Positions 25,330-34,364 of a stretch of 38,894 bases of DNA are shown here, piece after piece. The stretch is from Prevotellamassilia timonensis (lineage in GTDB: Bacteria > Bacteroidota > Bacteroidia > Bacteroidales > Bacteroidaceae). Under the pieces are notes generated by a model. That model was not told the origin of the DNA. It made no database searches and worked only from the letters and a program-made list of their open reading frames with translations. The stretch lies in assembly GCF_021531665.1 (NCBI RefSeq), contig NZ_JADYUH010000017.1, forward strand, positions 1 to 38,894, given 5' to 3'. A program made the translations under genes and the position numbers. How positions within the stretch are numbered: the first letter of the stretch is position 1; every line of letters begins with the position of its first letter.

Positions 25330-27684
25330 ATGAAACTTTTGAAAAAACTCTCTCTGTTGGCACTCTGCTGCGGACTTACCGCACAGGCTCAGCAAATCAA
25401 CGGCTCCTTCGATGATGCTTGGGAGACCTGCACACCGTGGACCAACGGCGGCAGTCACGCCGAAGGAACCCAGCCTCAAGGCTGGTGCGCTGCCAACGTG
25501 GCTGGCATGAACTTCCTCGGCTGGAAGGGCAACACCACCGTGGTCTCTCAAGTGGCAGGACGCAACGGTTCCACCGCTGCTGTCAAAATGGCGAACACGC
25601 CGAACTCCTACATGACATCCATGATTGTGCCCGGCTACCTTGCCCTCGGCACCACTTGGAGCACGGCAAAAGGTGCAAGCGGCGGCAACGCCGACGGCGG
25701 CACCTGGGGCGGCAAGGCTTTCAACTTCAAACCCGATGCCATCCGCTTCTACTACCAGCGCAGCGCCAGCAATGCCGACAGCCCCGCTTCCGTGATTGCC
25801 TATCTTTGGAAGGGAACTTATCTGCAAGCCAGTGTGCCCTGCAACATCGGACTCACCTCCGTCTCCACCTGCACCATGGAAGACCGCGACCGCAACATCC
25901 TTGACATGGCTACGGCACAGGGGGGTGCGGTGACGCAGACCGGAACACGCATCGCTAAGATTGAGACCTACATCAGCAACGTGACTTCCGAATGGACGGA
26001 GATGACCATTCCTTTCAACTACGAAACTGATGACACACCCGAGAAAATCAACGTCATCTTCGCTGCTAACGACTACTTTAACACGAACGTCGTCAACGGC
26101 AATTCGCTCACCATCGATGACGTGGAACTCGTTTACTACCACGAACTCGCTTCGCTGAAATTCTTCGGTCAAAGCCTCAACCTTGAAAAAGCAGCGAGCG
26201 CAGAAGGCGTCAGCATGGGCGACCTGACCTACGACCCTGCTCAACTCACCTACGAAATCAAGGGTGTGGGCGCCACCGCCGAAAAGAGTTATGACGCAGC
26301 CACCGGTGTGCTCACCATCACCGTCAAAGGCAACGACTTCAGCGCCAATGCGGAAAGCAAGACCGACTACACCGTGCGCTTTGCAGCCGGCGGAGTAGAT
26401 CCCGACCCGGATCCCGATCCCGACCCCGAACCGGATCCCGATCCCGACCCCTCCGTACAAGGTCTTGGAGAGCCCATCACCTCGCTTAGCCAAATCACCA
26501 ACCGGAAGACCTACGTTCTCTACAACCCGGGGTACACTGCCTACGCCATCTACAACGCCGAGCAGTCTCCCATCAACGTGTGGACTGCCGGAATGTGCGA
26601 CGGCGATGACAGCCACAAGGTGATTGACACCAGCTACTCCACCCCGCTCGACCCGACGTCCGACGGCTCTGCCTGGATGATTGTGGCGTTCAATGGCAAA
26701 TATTACCTCTACAACATGGGTGCCAAGAAGTTCCTCGTCACTCCCGAGCACGAACCGACGCCCGCCATCTGCCAATTCAACGAGACGCCGAGAGGACTCT
26801 CCATCACGGAATTGGGCGACGGTCGCTTCGCCTTCAACAGCACCGAGGATTCCAAGGGCTTCCTCTGCGCCGCTCCTCAGTTGGCTTTCCCGCTCAGCGT
26901 TTGGGACACCAACGACACCGGTGCTTCCTGGCAAATCATGGAGAACACCAACATCGCTGCCGACCTCGACGTGTTAGGTTTGATTGACCCGTCTCTCGAA
27001 CCCGACCCCGAACAACCCGGCGAAGCAGTTGCCTCCTTAGACGAGATTAGCATGGAAACCACCTATCTCATCTACAACCCCACCTTCACCGCTTATCTCA
27101 CCTACCACGCTGAGCACGCCGGCGAGCAGGGTTATGTCTGGACTGCAGGCATGGTGGGCGATGCAGACCACGTGTTGGCACAGGAGAACTACGGTGAAGC
27201 AGTTGATATCGCCTCTCCCGCCGCCTCTTGGATGGTGCTTCCCATTGAGGGCAAGTTCTATGTCTATAACATGGGCTTCGCCAAGTATCTCACCACGCCG
27301 GGCTATGTGGACCACACCTCTCCCTGCGTCTTCAGCGACACCCCCGTGGCACTCACCGTCGAGGACCTCGGCAACGCCACCTTCGCTCTGACCGCCACCG
27401 GACACGAACTGGACTATCTCTGCGCCGCGCCGCAACAGTCCGCCTCCCCCATCGGAATCTGGAGAAGCAACGACAGCGGTGCTTGCTGGAAGTTCCTCCC
27501 CAACCCCAATGTCGCAGCCGACGCTGAACTCGCCAAACAACTCACCGGCATCCGCGACGCCATTCTCAACGACGTGAAGGACGGAAAAATCTACAACCTC
27601 AGCGGACGCTACGTCGGACGCAGCACGAAACAACTCACGAAAGGCGTTTACATCTGCAACGGACGCAAGTTCGTCGTGAAATAA
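25330..27684 (+). CDS. secreted PCMD-like protein with two C-terminal repeats
   Basis: A 784-aa exported protein with signal MKLLKKLSLLALCCGLTAQA. Residues ~21-275 resemble a PCMD/carbohydrate-binding jellyroll (INGSFDDAWETCTPW, PQGWCAANV, AAVKMANTP, LTIDDVELVYY). A ~80-aa domain with the phrase YDAATGVLTITVKGNDFS follows. An Asp-Pro linker (about 357-375) then leads to two ~150-aa repeats (about 385-540 and 570-720), each opening with YLIYNP/YVLYNP, containing YYLYNMG/FYVYNMG and closing with SVWDTNDTGASW or GIWRSNDSGACW. That closing motif matches the N-terminal repeats of the GH95 enzyme. The last 40 residues are the tail IYNLSGRYVG...KGVYICNGRKFVVK. It is the last gene of the operon. A glycan-binding role is inferred only. 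Confidence 0.75.
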   Translation: MKLLKKLSLLALCCGLTAQAQQINGSFDDAWETCTPWTNGGSHAEGTQPQGWCAANVAGMNFLGWKGNTTVVSQVAGRNGSTAAVKMANTPNSYMTSMIVPGYLALGTTWSTAKGASGGNADGGTWGGKAFNFKPDAIRFYYQRSASNADSPASVIAYLWKGTYLQASVPCNIGLTSVSTCTMEDRDRNILDMATAQGGAVTQTGTRIAKIETYISNVTSEWTEMTIPFNYETDDTPEKINVIFAANDYFNTNVVNGNSLTIDDVELVYYHELASLKFFGQSLNLEKAASAEGVSMGDLTYDPAQLTYEIKGVGATAEKSYDAATGVLTITVKGNDFSANAESKTDYTVRFAAGGVDPDPDPDPDPEPDPDPDPSVQGLGEPITSLSQITNRKTYVLYNPGYTAYAIYNAEQSPINVWTAGMCDGDDSHKVIDTSYSTPLDPTSDGSAWMIVAFNGKYYLYNMGAKKFLVTPEHEPTPAICQFNETPRGLSITELGDGRFAFNSTEDSKGFLCAAPQLAFPLSVWDTNDTGASWQIMENTNIAADLDVLGLIDPSLEPDPEQPGEAVASLDEISMETTYLIYNPTFTAYLTYHAEHAGEQGYVWTAGMVGDADHVLAQENYGEAVDIASPAASWMVLPIEGKFYVYNMGFAKYLTTPGYVDHTSPCVFSDTPVALTVEDLGNATFALTATGHELDYLCAAPQQSASPIGIWRSNDSGACWKFLPNPNVAADAELAKQLTGIRDAILNDVKDGKIYNLSGRYVGRSTKQLTKGVYICNGRKFVVK

Positions 27685-27731
27685 ACCTCCCTTCCGATAA
27701 TGCTCAAATAGAAGCATAAAACTCAAATTGC

Positions 27732-27770
27732 AGCAGGAAACAAGCGGCGCAAGTCCTTGTTTCCTGCTCT
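27732..27770 (+). terminator. terminator of the four-gene surface operon
   Basis: AGCAGGAAACAAG (27732-27744) pairs perfectly with CTTGTTTCCTGCT (27756-27768) around an 11-base loop. The following T-run is short (CTTTCC). Confidence 0.75.
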
Positions 27771-27812
27771 TTCCATGAAAACGTTCGAAGCACTGCTTTC
27801 ATTTTTCTCACG

Positions 27813-28760
27813 ATGAACAAAATGAAGAAACCACAAACGACCGTGTCCCAACCGGGACGCATATTCTCTCATCCCGTCTGGGCAGGATGCCTCGCCCTCG
27901 GTGCCGCCATCCTTTGGGGATTTGCCTATCCGCTCATCAAAATCGGCATGACAGAGTTCTGCATCACGCCCGACATGACCGGAAGCAAGATGGTCTTCGC
28001 CGGCATCCGCTTCTTCTTCTCCGGTCTCATCATCCTGGTGGCTGCGGTGTGTCTGAAGCGCAGTTTCAAGGTGAAGAGCGTTTCCTCCATTCCCTTCATC
28101 GTGGTCTTTTCACTACTCAACACGACGCTCCACTATGCATTCTTCTATTTCGGACTCTCCCACAGCGAAGGAGCCCGCGCTGCCATTCTCAACTCGCTGA
28201 GCGTCTTTCTCGTGGTCATTTTCGCCTGCGTCTTCTTCAAAAGCGACCGCATGCAACGCCACAAGGTTGCCGGTTGCGCGGTCGGCATCGCAGGCATCTT
28301 TGCACTCCACGCCGGAAACGCGGACAGCGGGCACTTCACCTTGCTCGGCGATGGTTTCATCATTCTGAACGCCGTGTGTTCAGCCTTGGCGTCCCTCATG
28401 ACACGGCGCCTTTGTCGCATGGTCGATGTCTTTGTCGGCACGGGCATCAGCCTTTCACTCGGAGGTTTCCTGTTGCTCCTTCCCGCATCCTGGGGCAGTG
28501 GCACGCTGCCGAGCATCACTCCCTCCGGCGTTTGGGTACTGCTGGCATTGATTGCCATTTCCACCATCTCATTTGTGCTCTACAATCAGTTGCTGCTCGT
28601 CAATCCTGTTGGCAAAATCGCCATCTACAATTCCCTCATCCCCGTGACGGGCGCCCTCACCTCCTGCATTTTCCTTCACGAACCCTTCCGTCCGGAATAC
28701 GTTGTCGCCGTGGCGCTCGCCACCGCCGGCATCCTGCTCATCAACAAAGGGAAGGGATAG
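27813..28760 (+). CDS. EamA/DMT-superfamily transporter
   Basis: A 315-aa inner-membrane protein with about ten transmembrane helices in two EamA halves (roughly 30-160 and 175-310). The first half shows ALGAAILWGFAYPLIKIGM and FSLLNTTLHYAFFYFGLSHSEGARAAILNS, the second STISFVLYNQLLLVNPVGKIAIYNSLIPVTGALTSCIFLHEP, the recurring DMT pattern. Family members export amino acids, nucleobases or other metabolites; the substrate cannot be read from the sequence. Start codons at 27813 and 27822 (MKKPQ) are both possible. It is a single gene between terminators. Confidence 0.9.
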   Translation: MNKMKKPQTTVSQPGRIFSHPVWAGCLALGAAILWGFAYPLIKIGMTEFCITPDMTGSKMVFAGIRFFFSGLIILVAAVCLKRSFKVKSVSSIPFIVVFSLLNTTLHYAFFYFGLSHSEGARAAILNSLSVFLVVIFACVFFKSDRMQRHKVAGCAVGIAGIFALHAGNADSGHFTLLGDGFIILNAVCSALASLMTRRLCRMVDVFVGTGISLSLGGFLLLLPASWGSGTLPSITPSGVWVLLALIAISTISFVLYNQLLLVNPVGKIAIYNSLIPVTGALTSCIFLHEPFRPEYVVAVALATAGILLINKGKG

Positions 28761-28815
28761 GAGCATCGCCTCATTGAACTTCTATCTTGAAAGTTCAGAA
28801 TTATTGTGATATAAC

Positions 28816-28851
28816 AAAGCCCCAACTTGTGAAAGTCAGGGCTTTATTTTT
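28816..28851 (+). terminator. terminator of the EamA transporter gene
   Basis: AAAGCCC (28816-28822) pairs with GGGCTTT (28839-28845), followed by ATTTTTTGG. Confidence 0.8.
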
Positions 28852-28870
28852 TGGTTTTCAATATATTATA

Positions 28871-28905
28871 AAACAAAGAGGCTGCACCAATTTTGATACA
28901 GCCTC
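28871..28905 (-). terminator. terminator of sufB
   Basis: GAGGCTG (28878-28884) pairs with CAGCCTC (28899-28905). On the minus strand TTTGTTTT follows. It lies 32 bp past the sufB stop codon, so no further suf gene is co-transcribed. Confidence 0.75.
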
Positions 28906-28936
28906 CTGCACGCATTTTGAGAGAGAAGCCTCGTTC

Positions 28937-30379
28937 TCAGCCCACGCTGCCTTCCAGCGACACGCTGAGGAGTTTCTGTGCTTCCACGGCAAACTCCATG
29001 GGCAGTTTGTTGATGACTTCGCGGGCATAGCCTCCGACAATCAGACCGACAGCGTCTTCGGTCGGGATGCCACGCTGGTTGCAATAGAGCAACTGGTCTT
29101 CGGAAATCTTGGAAGTCGTGGCTTCATGTTCCACGGTGGCGTTGTCATTTGCCACGTCGATGTAGGGGAAAGTGTGAGCGCCGCAGTGACTGCCCAACAG
29201 CAGTGAGTCGCAGGAGGAATAGTTTCTCGCGCCCTCCGCCTTGGGACCGACTTTGACAAGTCCGCGATAGGAGTTCTGACTGTGACCAGCGGAGATGCCT
29301 TTTGAGATAATCGTGCTGCGGGTGTTGCGTCCGAGGTGGAGCATCTTGGTGCCGGTGTCTGCTTCCTGGTGGTTGTTGGTGACGGCGACGCTGTAGAACT
29401 CCGCCTGTGAATTGTCGCCCATGAGGACGCAAGACGGATATTTCCAAGTGATGGCACTTCCGGTTTCCACCTGCGTCCAAGACAAACGGGCATTGCGACC
29501 ACGCAGTTGCCCTCGTTTGGTGACGAGGTTATAGACTCCACCCTTTCCATCTTTGTCGCCGGGATACCAGTTCTGGACGGTGGAGTATTTCACCTCGGCG
29601 TCTTCGTTCACGATGATTTCAACGATGGCGGCGTGGAGTTGGTTCTCGTCGCGCATCGGGGCAGTGCAACCTTCGAGGTAACTGACATAGCCTCCGTCGT
29701 CGCAGACGATGAGCGTGCGTTCAAACTGTCCCGTGTTGCGAGCGTTGATGCGGAAGTAGGTGGAGAGTTCCATGGGGCAGCGCACGCCTTTGGGAATATA
29801 AACAAAACTTCCGTCGGAGAAGACGGCGGAGTTGAGGGCAGCGAAGAAGTTGTCGGCAGGCGGCACGACGGTGCCGAGATATTTCCGAACAAGTTCCGGA
29901 TTCTCGCGCACGGCTTCGCTGATGGAGGAGAAGATGATGCCTTTCTCTTGCAGTTTCTCTTTGAAAGTGGTCTTCACGCTGACGGAGTCCATGACGGCAT
30001 CGACCGCCACGCCGGCGAGTTGCATGCGTTCTTCAAGAGGGATGCCGAGTTTGTCAAAAGTCTTCATCAGTTCCGGGTCTATCTCCTTCTTTCCCTCGTC
30101 ACGCTGCTTCTTCGTCGGGTCGGCGTAGTAGGAAATCGCCTGATAGTCTATGGGAGGGAGATTCACGTGTCCCCACGTCGGCGCTTCGAGCGTCAGCCAG
30201 TGACGATAGGCTTTGAGGCGAAAGTCCAAAAGCCATTCCGGTTCTCCCTTTTTGGAGGAAATGAGGCGAATGACGTCCTCGTTCAGACCTTTCTCAATGA
30301 TTTCGGTGTGAACGTCGGTCGTGAAGCCGTATTCATATTTCTTCTCGGCAAAAAATCTCGCTGTTTCGTTGTCTGCCAT
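28937..30379 (-). CDS. sufB: Fe-S cluster assembly scaffold SufB
   Basis: A 480-aa cytoplasmic subunit of the SufBCD scaffold, which receives persulfide sulfur and builds Fe-S clusters. The beta-helical core shows the family signature [13 protein letters not shown], with C390 corresponding to the sulfur-accepting cysteine, then [10 protein letters not shown] and [15 protein letters not shown], whose His-Glu pair is the conserved metal/cluster site. The N-terminal region ([42 protein letters not shown]) is standard. Length matches the family. It lies 54 bp downstream of cvpA, with a MITE fragment in the gap. sufC, sufD and sufS are not next to it, which is unusual. Confidence 0.97.
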   Translation of the reverse strand: MADNETARFFAEKKYEYGFTTDVHTEIIEKGLNEDVIRLISSKKGEPEWLLDFRLKAYRHWLTLEAPTWGHVNLPPIDYQAISYYADPTKKQRDEGKKEIDPELMKTFDKLGIPLEERMQLAGVAVDAVMDSVSVKTTFKEKLQEKGIIFSSISEAVRENPELVRKYLGTVVPPADNFFAALNSAVFSDGSFVYIPKGVRCPMELSTYFRINARNTGQFERTLIVCDDGGYVSYLEGCTAPMRDENQLHAAIVEIIVNEDAEVKYSTVQNWYPGDKDGKGGVYNLVTKRGQLRGRNARLSWTQVETGSAITWKYPSCVLMGDNSQAEFYSVAVTNNHQEADTGTKMLHLGRNTRSTIISKGISAGHSQNSYRGLVKVGPKAEGARNYSSCDSLLLGSHCGAHTFPYIDVANDNATVEHEATTSKISEDQLLYCNQRGIPTEDAVGLIVGGYAREVINKLPMEFAVEAQKLLSVSLEGSVG

Positions 30380-30384
30380 GTTTT

Positions 30385-30425
30385 TTTAAATCAAAATCAA
30401 CTCAACCTGATTGATAGAACATCCC
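30385..30425 (-). mobile_element. MITE-like left-end fragment between cvpA and sufB
   Basis: On the minus strand this reads GGGATGTTCTATCAATCAGG then TTGAGTTGATTTTGATTT, closely matching the left end of the full elements (GGGGTGTTCTAAAAATTAGG, TTGAGTTGATTTTTGATTT). No right end is present. It occupies nearly all of the short cvpA-sufB gap. Confidence 0.7.
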
Positions 30426-30433
30426 TTCTGTGA

Positions 30434-30973
30434 TTAGGGCTTAGCGGGGCGTTCGGTCATATCGACCCAAACCGTGTCATTCTTCTCCGCGTCGCTATCC
30501 TCTTGAAGCACCTCTCCGACAGCCTCGGGCACGAAGGACGAGACGATGGCGGCGACGGGACGATAGAGGAGAGAGTTTTTCGTGCGTTCTTCGTTCATGA
30601 TGCCAAGCGCATCCATGGCGTTGAAGACACAACTGAGGAGGAGCAGGAACTTTGCCACACTGATGAGCATGCCAAGGATGCTGTTGGGGATGCCGAGTTC
30701 CATGCCTTTCAGGGCTTTGGTGAGCATGTTGGCGACGAGGCCGAGCGCAATGGGAACAATAATCCAAAGCAGGAAGAACGCCACGATGCTAGTCATCATG
30801 TTGCTCTCGCTGCCACTGACGGCAAGATATTCTCCGAGGAAGGAGTAGCAGGTGGCGGCAATGAACAAACCGACGAGGATGCCGACCGTCGAAACAATTT
30901 CTTTCAGGAATCCGGCGCGCCAACCGCTGAAGGCAGCCCACGCCATGAGAATGAGAATGAATGCGTCAATCAT
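30434..30973 (-). CDS. cvpA: CvpA-family membrane protein
   Basis: A 179-aa inner-membrane protein of the colicin V production (CvpA) family. Four hydrophobic segments are visible (about 2-20, 25-50, 62-90 and 100-122), starting MIDAFILILMAWAAFSGWRAGF, where the Gly-Trp-Arg-Gly motif after helix 1 is a family hallmark. The C-terminal ~50 residues are polar and cytoplasmic or disordered (EEVLQEDSDAEKNDTVW-type). The exact biochemical role is not settled; links to envelope homeostasis are known in other bacteria. It precedes sufB in the same direction, an arrangement common in Bacteroidales. Confidence 0.88.
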   Translation of the reverse strand: MIDAFILILMAWAAFSGWRAGFLKEIVSTVGILVGLFIAATCYSFLGEYLAVSGSESNMMTSIVAFFLLWIIVPIALGLVANMLTKALKGMELGIPNSILGMLISVAKFLLLLSCVFNAMDALGIMNEERTKNSLLYRPVAAIVSSFVPEAVGEVLQEDSDAEKNDTVWVDMTERPAKP

Positions 30974-31046
30974 TTCTGTGTCGTATATATATAATAAGGA
31001 GTGTGCTCTCTGTTTATAGGAGTTGCTATATTATAAGGTGTAGGGT

Positions 31047-32123
31047 TCAGCAGCCCAGCAGCGGGAGCAGATATTTCGCCAGCAGCCAGCCTCCGCCGAA
31101 GAGCCAGACGAAGAGGAGGGCAGCGAGCACAAAGGGTTTGGCACCCGCTTTTTTGAATTTGTCGATGCTGGTTTCGGCGCCGAGCGCGGTCATTGCCATG
31201 GTGAGCATGAAAGTGTCGGCATATTCAATCGCGCCGTTCAACGGTATGTCCTTCACGGTGGCTGCACCGGTCAGCGTTTGCAACAGCGTGTTGATGCCGA
31301 TGACAACGATGAACCAGAAGGCGAACCAAGGAATCGTGATTTTGCGTTTTCCGCCGCTTTCACCGCTTTGGCGGTTGCGCAGACGATCCAGCACGATGCC
31401 CATGATGAGCAGGACAGGTGCGAGGAGCATGACGCGAATCATTTTGGTGATGGTTGCCGTGCCGGCGATGCCGAGGGAGTCCGTGGGGTCCATGGCGTTG
31501 CCTGCGCCGGCGACGTGTGCCACCTCGTGAAGCGTGCCTCCGGTGTAGATTGCCACTTGTGCGTCACTCATGTTGAAAAGCCCTGCGCGGTAGAGGGAGG
31601 GATAGAGGAACATGGCAATCGTGCCGAAGATGACGACGGTGCTGACGGCGATGGCGGTTTTGTGGCCTTCGCAGCGCACCACGGGTTCTGCGCCGAGCAC
31701 GGCTGCGGCGCCGCAGATGGCGCTACCGGTGGAGGTCATCAACGCCGTGTCGCTGTCCATCTTGAGCCAGCGTCCAAGCACGATGCCCAAGAAAATCGTT
31801 CCGCCCACGATGATGCTGTCAAAGACAATGGCGGGCAGTCCGACCTCGGCGACTTGGGCGAGGGTGAGACGGAATCCGTAGAGCACGATGCCTGTGCGCA
31901 GAATCTGTTTCGTGCAGAACTTGATGCCGGGCACCCAGGTTTCGGGCAGGCGGTTGCGCAGGCTGTTGGCATAGAGCATGCCCAAAATGATGCCGACGAT
32001 GAGGGGGCTGAGCGAAAGGCTGCGAACGAAGGGTATTTCAGAGATATAGAACGCGGCAAACGAGAACAAGGCAATGAGCAAAATGCCGTGGGCGGTGTTA
32101 GCTCGGTTTTCTTTTTGGAACAT
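31047..32123 (-). CDS. YeiH/UPF0324-family transporter (putative sulfate exporter)
   Basis: A 358-aa inner-membrane protein with about ten helices. Family phrases are LSLSPLIVGIILGMLYAN, GIKFCTKQILRTGIVLYGFRLT, TSTGSAICGAAAVLGAEPVV, TGGTLHEVAHVAGAGNAM and ALGAETSIDKFKKAG, in the usual order. Database members are named 'putative sulfate exporter', but biochemical proof of substrate is thin. It starts 32 bp after the DPP-IV-like gene, in the same direction as cysE upstream and cvpA-sufB downstream, which fits a sulfur-related role without proving it. Confidence 0.88.
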   Translation of the reverse strand: MFQKENRANTAHGILLIALFSFAAFYISEIPFVRSLSLSPLIVGIILGMLYANSLRNRLPETWVPGIKFCTKQILRTGIVLYGFRLTLAQVAEVGLPAIVFDSIIVGGTIFLGIVLGRWLKMDSDTALMTSTGSAICGAAAVLGAEPVVRCEGHKTAIAVSTVVIFGTIAMFLYPSLYRAGLFNMSDAQVAIYTGGTLHEVAHVAGAGNAMDPTDSLGIAGTATITKMIRVMLLAPVLLIMGIVLDRLRNRQSGESGGKRKITIPWFAFWFIVVIGINTLLQTLTGAATVKDIPLNGAIEYADTFMLTMAMTALGAETSIDKFKKAGAKPFVLAALLFVWLFGGGWLLAKYLLPLLGC

Positions 32124-32155
32124 GGGTTGGTTGTGTTGAGTCTATTCGGAGTCTC

Positions 32156-34318
32156 TTATTTCAGATAGTCTTCAAAGTATCGGGTGATGCGTTCGTGGAG
32201 GTGCACCATGTCGCTTCCCATCATGTTGTGCTCCTGTCCGGGATAGACGAAGTAGTCGGGCTGCGTGCCGGCATCTTCACAGGCTCTGAGGAAGGCGAGG
32301 GAGTGTTGGAGCACGCAGGTGCCATCGTTCAGACCGACGATGATTTGCAGACGTCCCTTCAGGTTCTTCGCCTTGTTCAGCAGCGAGCAGCGTTCGTAGC
32401 CCTCGGGATTCTCCTGCGGCGTGTCCATGTAGCGTTCACCATACATCACCTCATAGTATTTCCAATCAATGACGGGTCCCCCTGCGACGCCGACTTTGAA
32501 GACGTCAGGATGGGAGCACATCAGGTTCGTGGTCATGAAACCGCCGAACGACCAGCCGTGCACGCCGAGGCGGTCCTTATCTACATAGGGAAGAGAGGTC
32601 AGGAACTCAACGCCCTTCATTTGATCTTCCATCTCGACTTCGCCGAGGTGACGGAAGGTGACGCTTTCAAACTCAAAGCCGCGGTTCTCGGAGCCTCGGT
32701 TGTCCACAACAAAAACGACATAACCCTTCTGTGCCATGTAGGCTTCCCAAGGACGCATGAGATAGTTCCAGGATTCATCGACGTTGTGGGCGTGGGGACC
32801 GCCATAGACATAGACGACGGCGGGATATTTCTTGGCGGGGTCGAAGCCGACGGGTTTGACGAGACGGTAGTAGAGGTCTGTCTTTCCGTCAGCAGCCTTT
32901 AGCGTTCCACCACTGATTTCGGGCACTTCATAGTCCTTCCAGGGCGTTCCGTCGGTTTGGAGCACGACGGGTTTTGCGCCACCGGTGCTGACGAGTTCCG
33001 TCTGGCGGAAGGTGTCGGGGGCACTCCAACGGTCCAAGAGCCAGGCTCCGCCGGCGCTGAGCGTGGCACGGTGAGTGCCGCGACCGTTGTCGAGGAGCGT
33101 GCGCTTCAGCGTCTTGAGATTGACGGCGTAGAGGTTGTGGCGAATGGGAGAAGCCTCGTTGCTTTTGATGATGACGGACTTGGAGGCGGCGTGGAAGCCG
33201 AGGAACTGGAGCACCTCAAACTCTCCTTTGGTCAGTTGTTTCGGTTCGCCGCCGGAGACGGACATGAGGTAGAGGTGATTGTAGCCGTCACGGCGAGTTT
33301 GGTAGATGAACTTATCGGCATCCCAAGGCAGGAAGACGATGGGGTGCATCGGTTCGACATATTTCGGATTGGTCTCGGTGTAGAGCACTGCGCCGCGGCG
33401 TCCGGTGGCAGCATCGTAGGCAACGAGTTCTGCCTTGTCCTGCGTGCGAGGCAGTTCGATGACATAGACGGTCTTCTCGTCGGGTGACCAAGCGATGTTG
33501 GTGAAGTAGCGGTCAGTCGGGTCTCCGGTTTGAAGATATACGGTGGTTTCTGTTTCAGGATTATAGATGCCCACCTGCACTTTGTGGCTGGTCATGCCCG
33601 CCATGGGATAGGCTTCGGGGGCGAGTTGGGCAACGCGGGGGCTGATGTCGATAAGCGGGAAGTCGGTCACCATGGATTGGTCCATACGGTAGAAGGCGAG
33701 GAGTTTGCCCGACGGACTGAAGAACGTTCCTTTCTCGATGCCGAACTCGTTGCGGTGGACGCTCATGCCATACTGCAACTGTCGTGTTCCGTCCTTGCTG
33801 ACTTGGTGCGCTTTACCGTCGGCGGTGCGCACGAAGAGATTCCAGTCCTTGACGTAGGCTTCGCTCTTGGAGGCGGCGCAGAACTCGGAATGCTGCGTAC
33901 CGGCGGTGACGGGTTGCTGCCAAACCACTTTGCGCGTTGCCCAGTCATAGAGGAAGCGCTGTTTGGAAGTGGAGAGCAACACCTCGGTGCGGTCGGCATA
34001 GGGGAAGGAAGCGTAGAGGATGTTATATACCTTGCCAACCCGAGCGGTGTCGAGGGCGGCATTGACGTCTTCCACGGTGAAGAGTCGCTTCATTCCGGCG
34101 TCTTTTCCTTTTTCGTTGAATGCCAGTGCGGCGTCATCGACGGAAAGTTTGACGAGTTTGTCGCCCCAGAAGGCGGCGGAATAACTTTTGGGCTGCAGGT
34201 TCCAGTAGTTTGAACCGCCCCACATGAGGTCATCGAGCGTAAAGCTCTTTTTGTTTTGTGCAGTGACAGGTGTCATGAGAAGAAGGAGCAACAGACTCCA
34301 GACTATTCTTTTTTTCAT
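32156..34318 (-). CDS. dipeptidyl peptidase IV-like S9 serine peptidase
   Basis: A 720-aa exported peptidase with signal MKKRIVWSLLLLLLMTPVTA before QNKKSF. Residues ~25-480 form the DPP-IV-type beta-propeller (LDDLMWGGSNYWNLQP, FSPSGKLLAFYRMDQSMV, AWSPDEKTVYVIELPR). Residues ~500-720 are the alpha/beta hydrolase domain with catalytic S590 (GWSFGGFM), D665 (GLNDGT) and H697 (GQEHNM). It removes N-terminal dipeptides, generally Xaa-Pro, from peptides in the periplasm, supporting peptide nutrition. The frame is open to 34657, but those 113 residues overlap the upstream methyltransferase and lack sense; 34318 starts the signal peptide. It lies 46 bp after the THUMP methyltransferase gene. Confidence 0.93.
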   Translation of the reverse strand: MKKRIVWSLLLLLLMTPVTAQNKKSFTLDDLMWGGSNYWNLQPKSYSAAFWGDKLVKLSVDDAALAFNEKGKDAGMKRLFTVEDVNAALDTARVGKVYNILYASFPYADRTEVLLSTSKQRFLYDWATRKVVWQQPVTAGTQHSEFCAASKSEAYVKDWNLFVRTADGKAHQVSKDGTRQLQYGMSVHRNEFGIEKGTFFSPSGKLLAFYRMDQSMVTDFPLIDISPRVAQLAPEAYPMAGMTSHKVQVGIYNPETETTVYLQTGDPTDRYFTNIAWSPDEKTVYVIELPRTQDKAELVAYDAATGRRGAVLYTETNPKYVEPMHPIVFLPWDADKFIYQTRRDGYNHLYLMSVSGGEPKQLTKGEFEVLQFLGFHAASKSVIIKSNEASPIRHNLYAVNLKTLKRTLLDNGRGTHRATLSAGGAWLLDRWSAPDTFRQTELVSTGGAKPVVLQTDGTPWKDYEVPEISGGTLKAADGKTDLYYRLVKPVGFDPAKKYPAVVYVYGGPHAHNVDESWNYLMRPWEAYMAQKGYVVFVVDNRGSENRGFEFESVTFRHLGEVEMEDQMKGVEFLTSLPYVDKDRLGVHGWSFGGFMTTNLMCSHPDVFKVGVAGGPVIDWKYYEVMYGERYMDTPQENPEGYERCSLLNKAKNLKGRLQIIVGLNDGTCVLQHSLAFLRACEDAGTQPDYFVYPGQEHNMMGSDMVHLHERITRYFEDYLK

Positions 34319-34364
34319 GCTAAAAAAATGCTTTGTGCTTTTATGTTTGCCGTGAAAGGCGGTT

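Noticed and set aside
25276-26934. A 552-codon minus-strand open frame opposite the 784-aa secreted protein.
   Set aside because: It is a shadow of the sense gene with a signal peptide. No start context or domain supports it.
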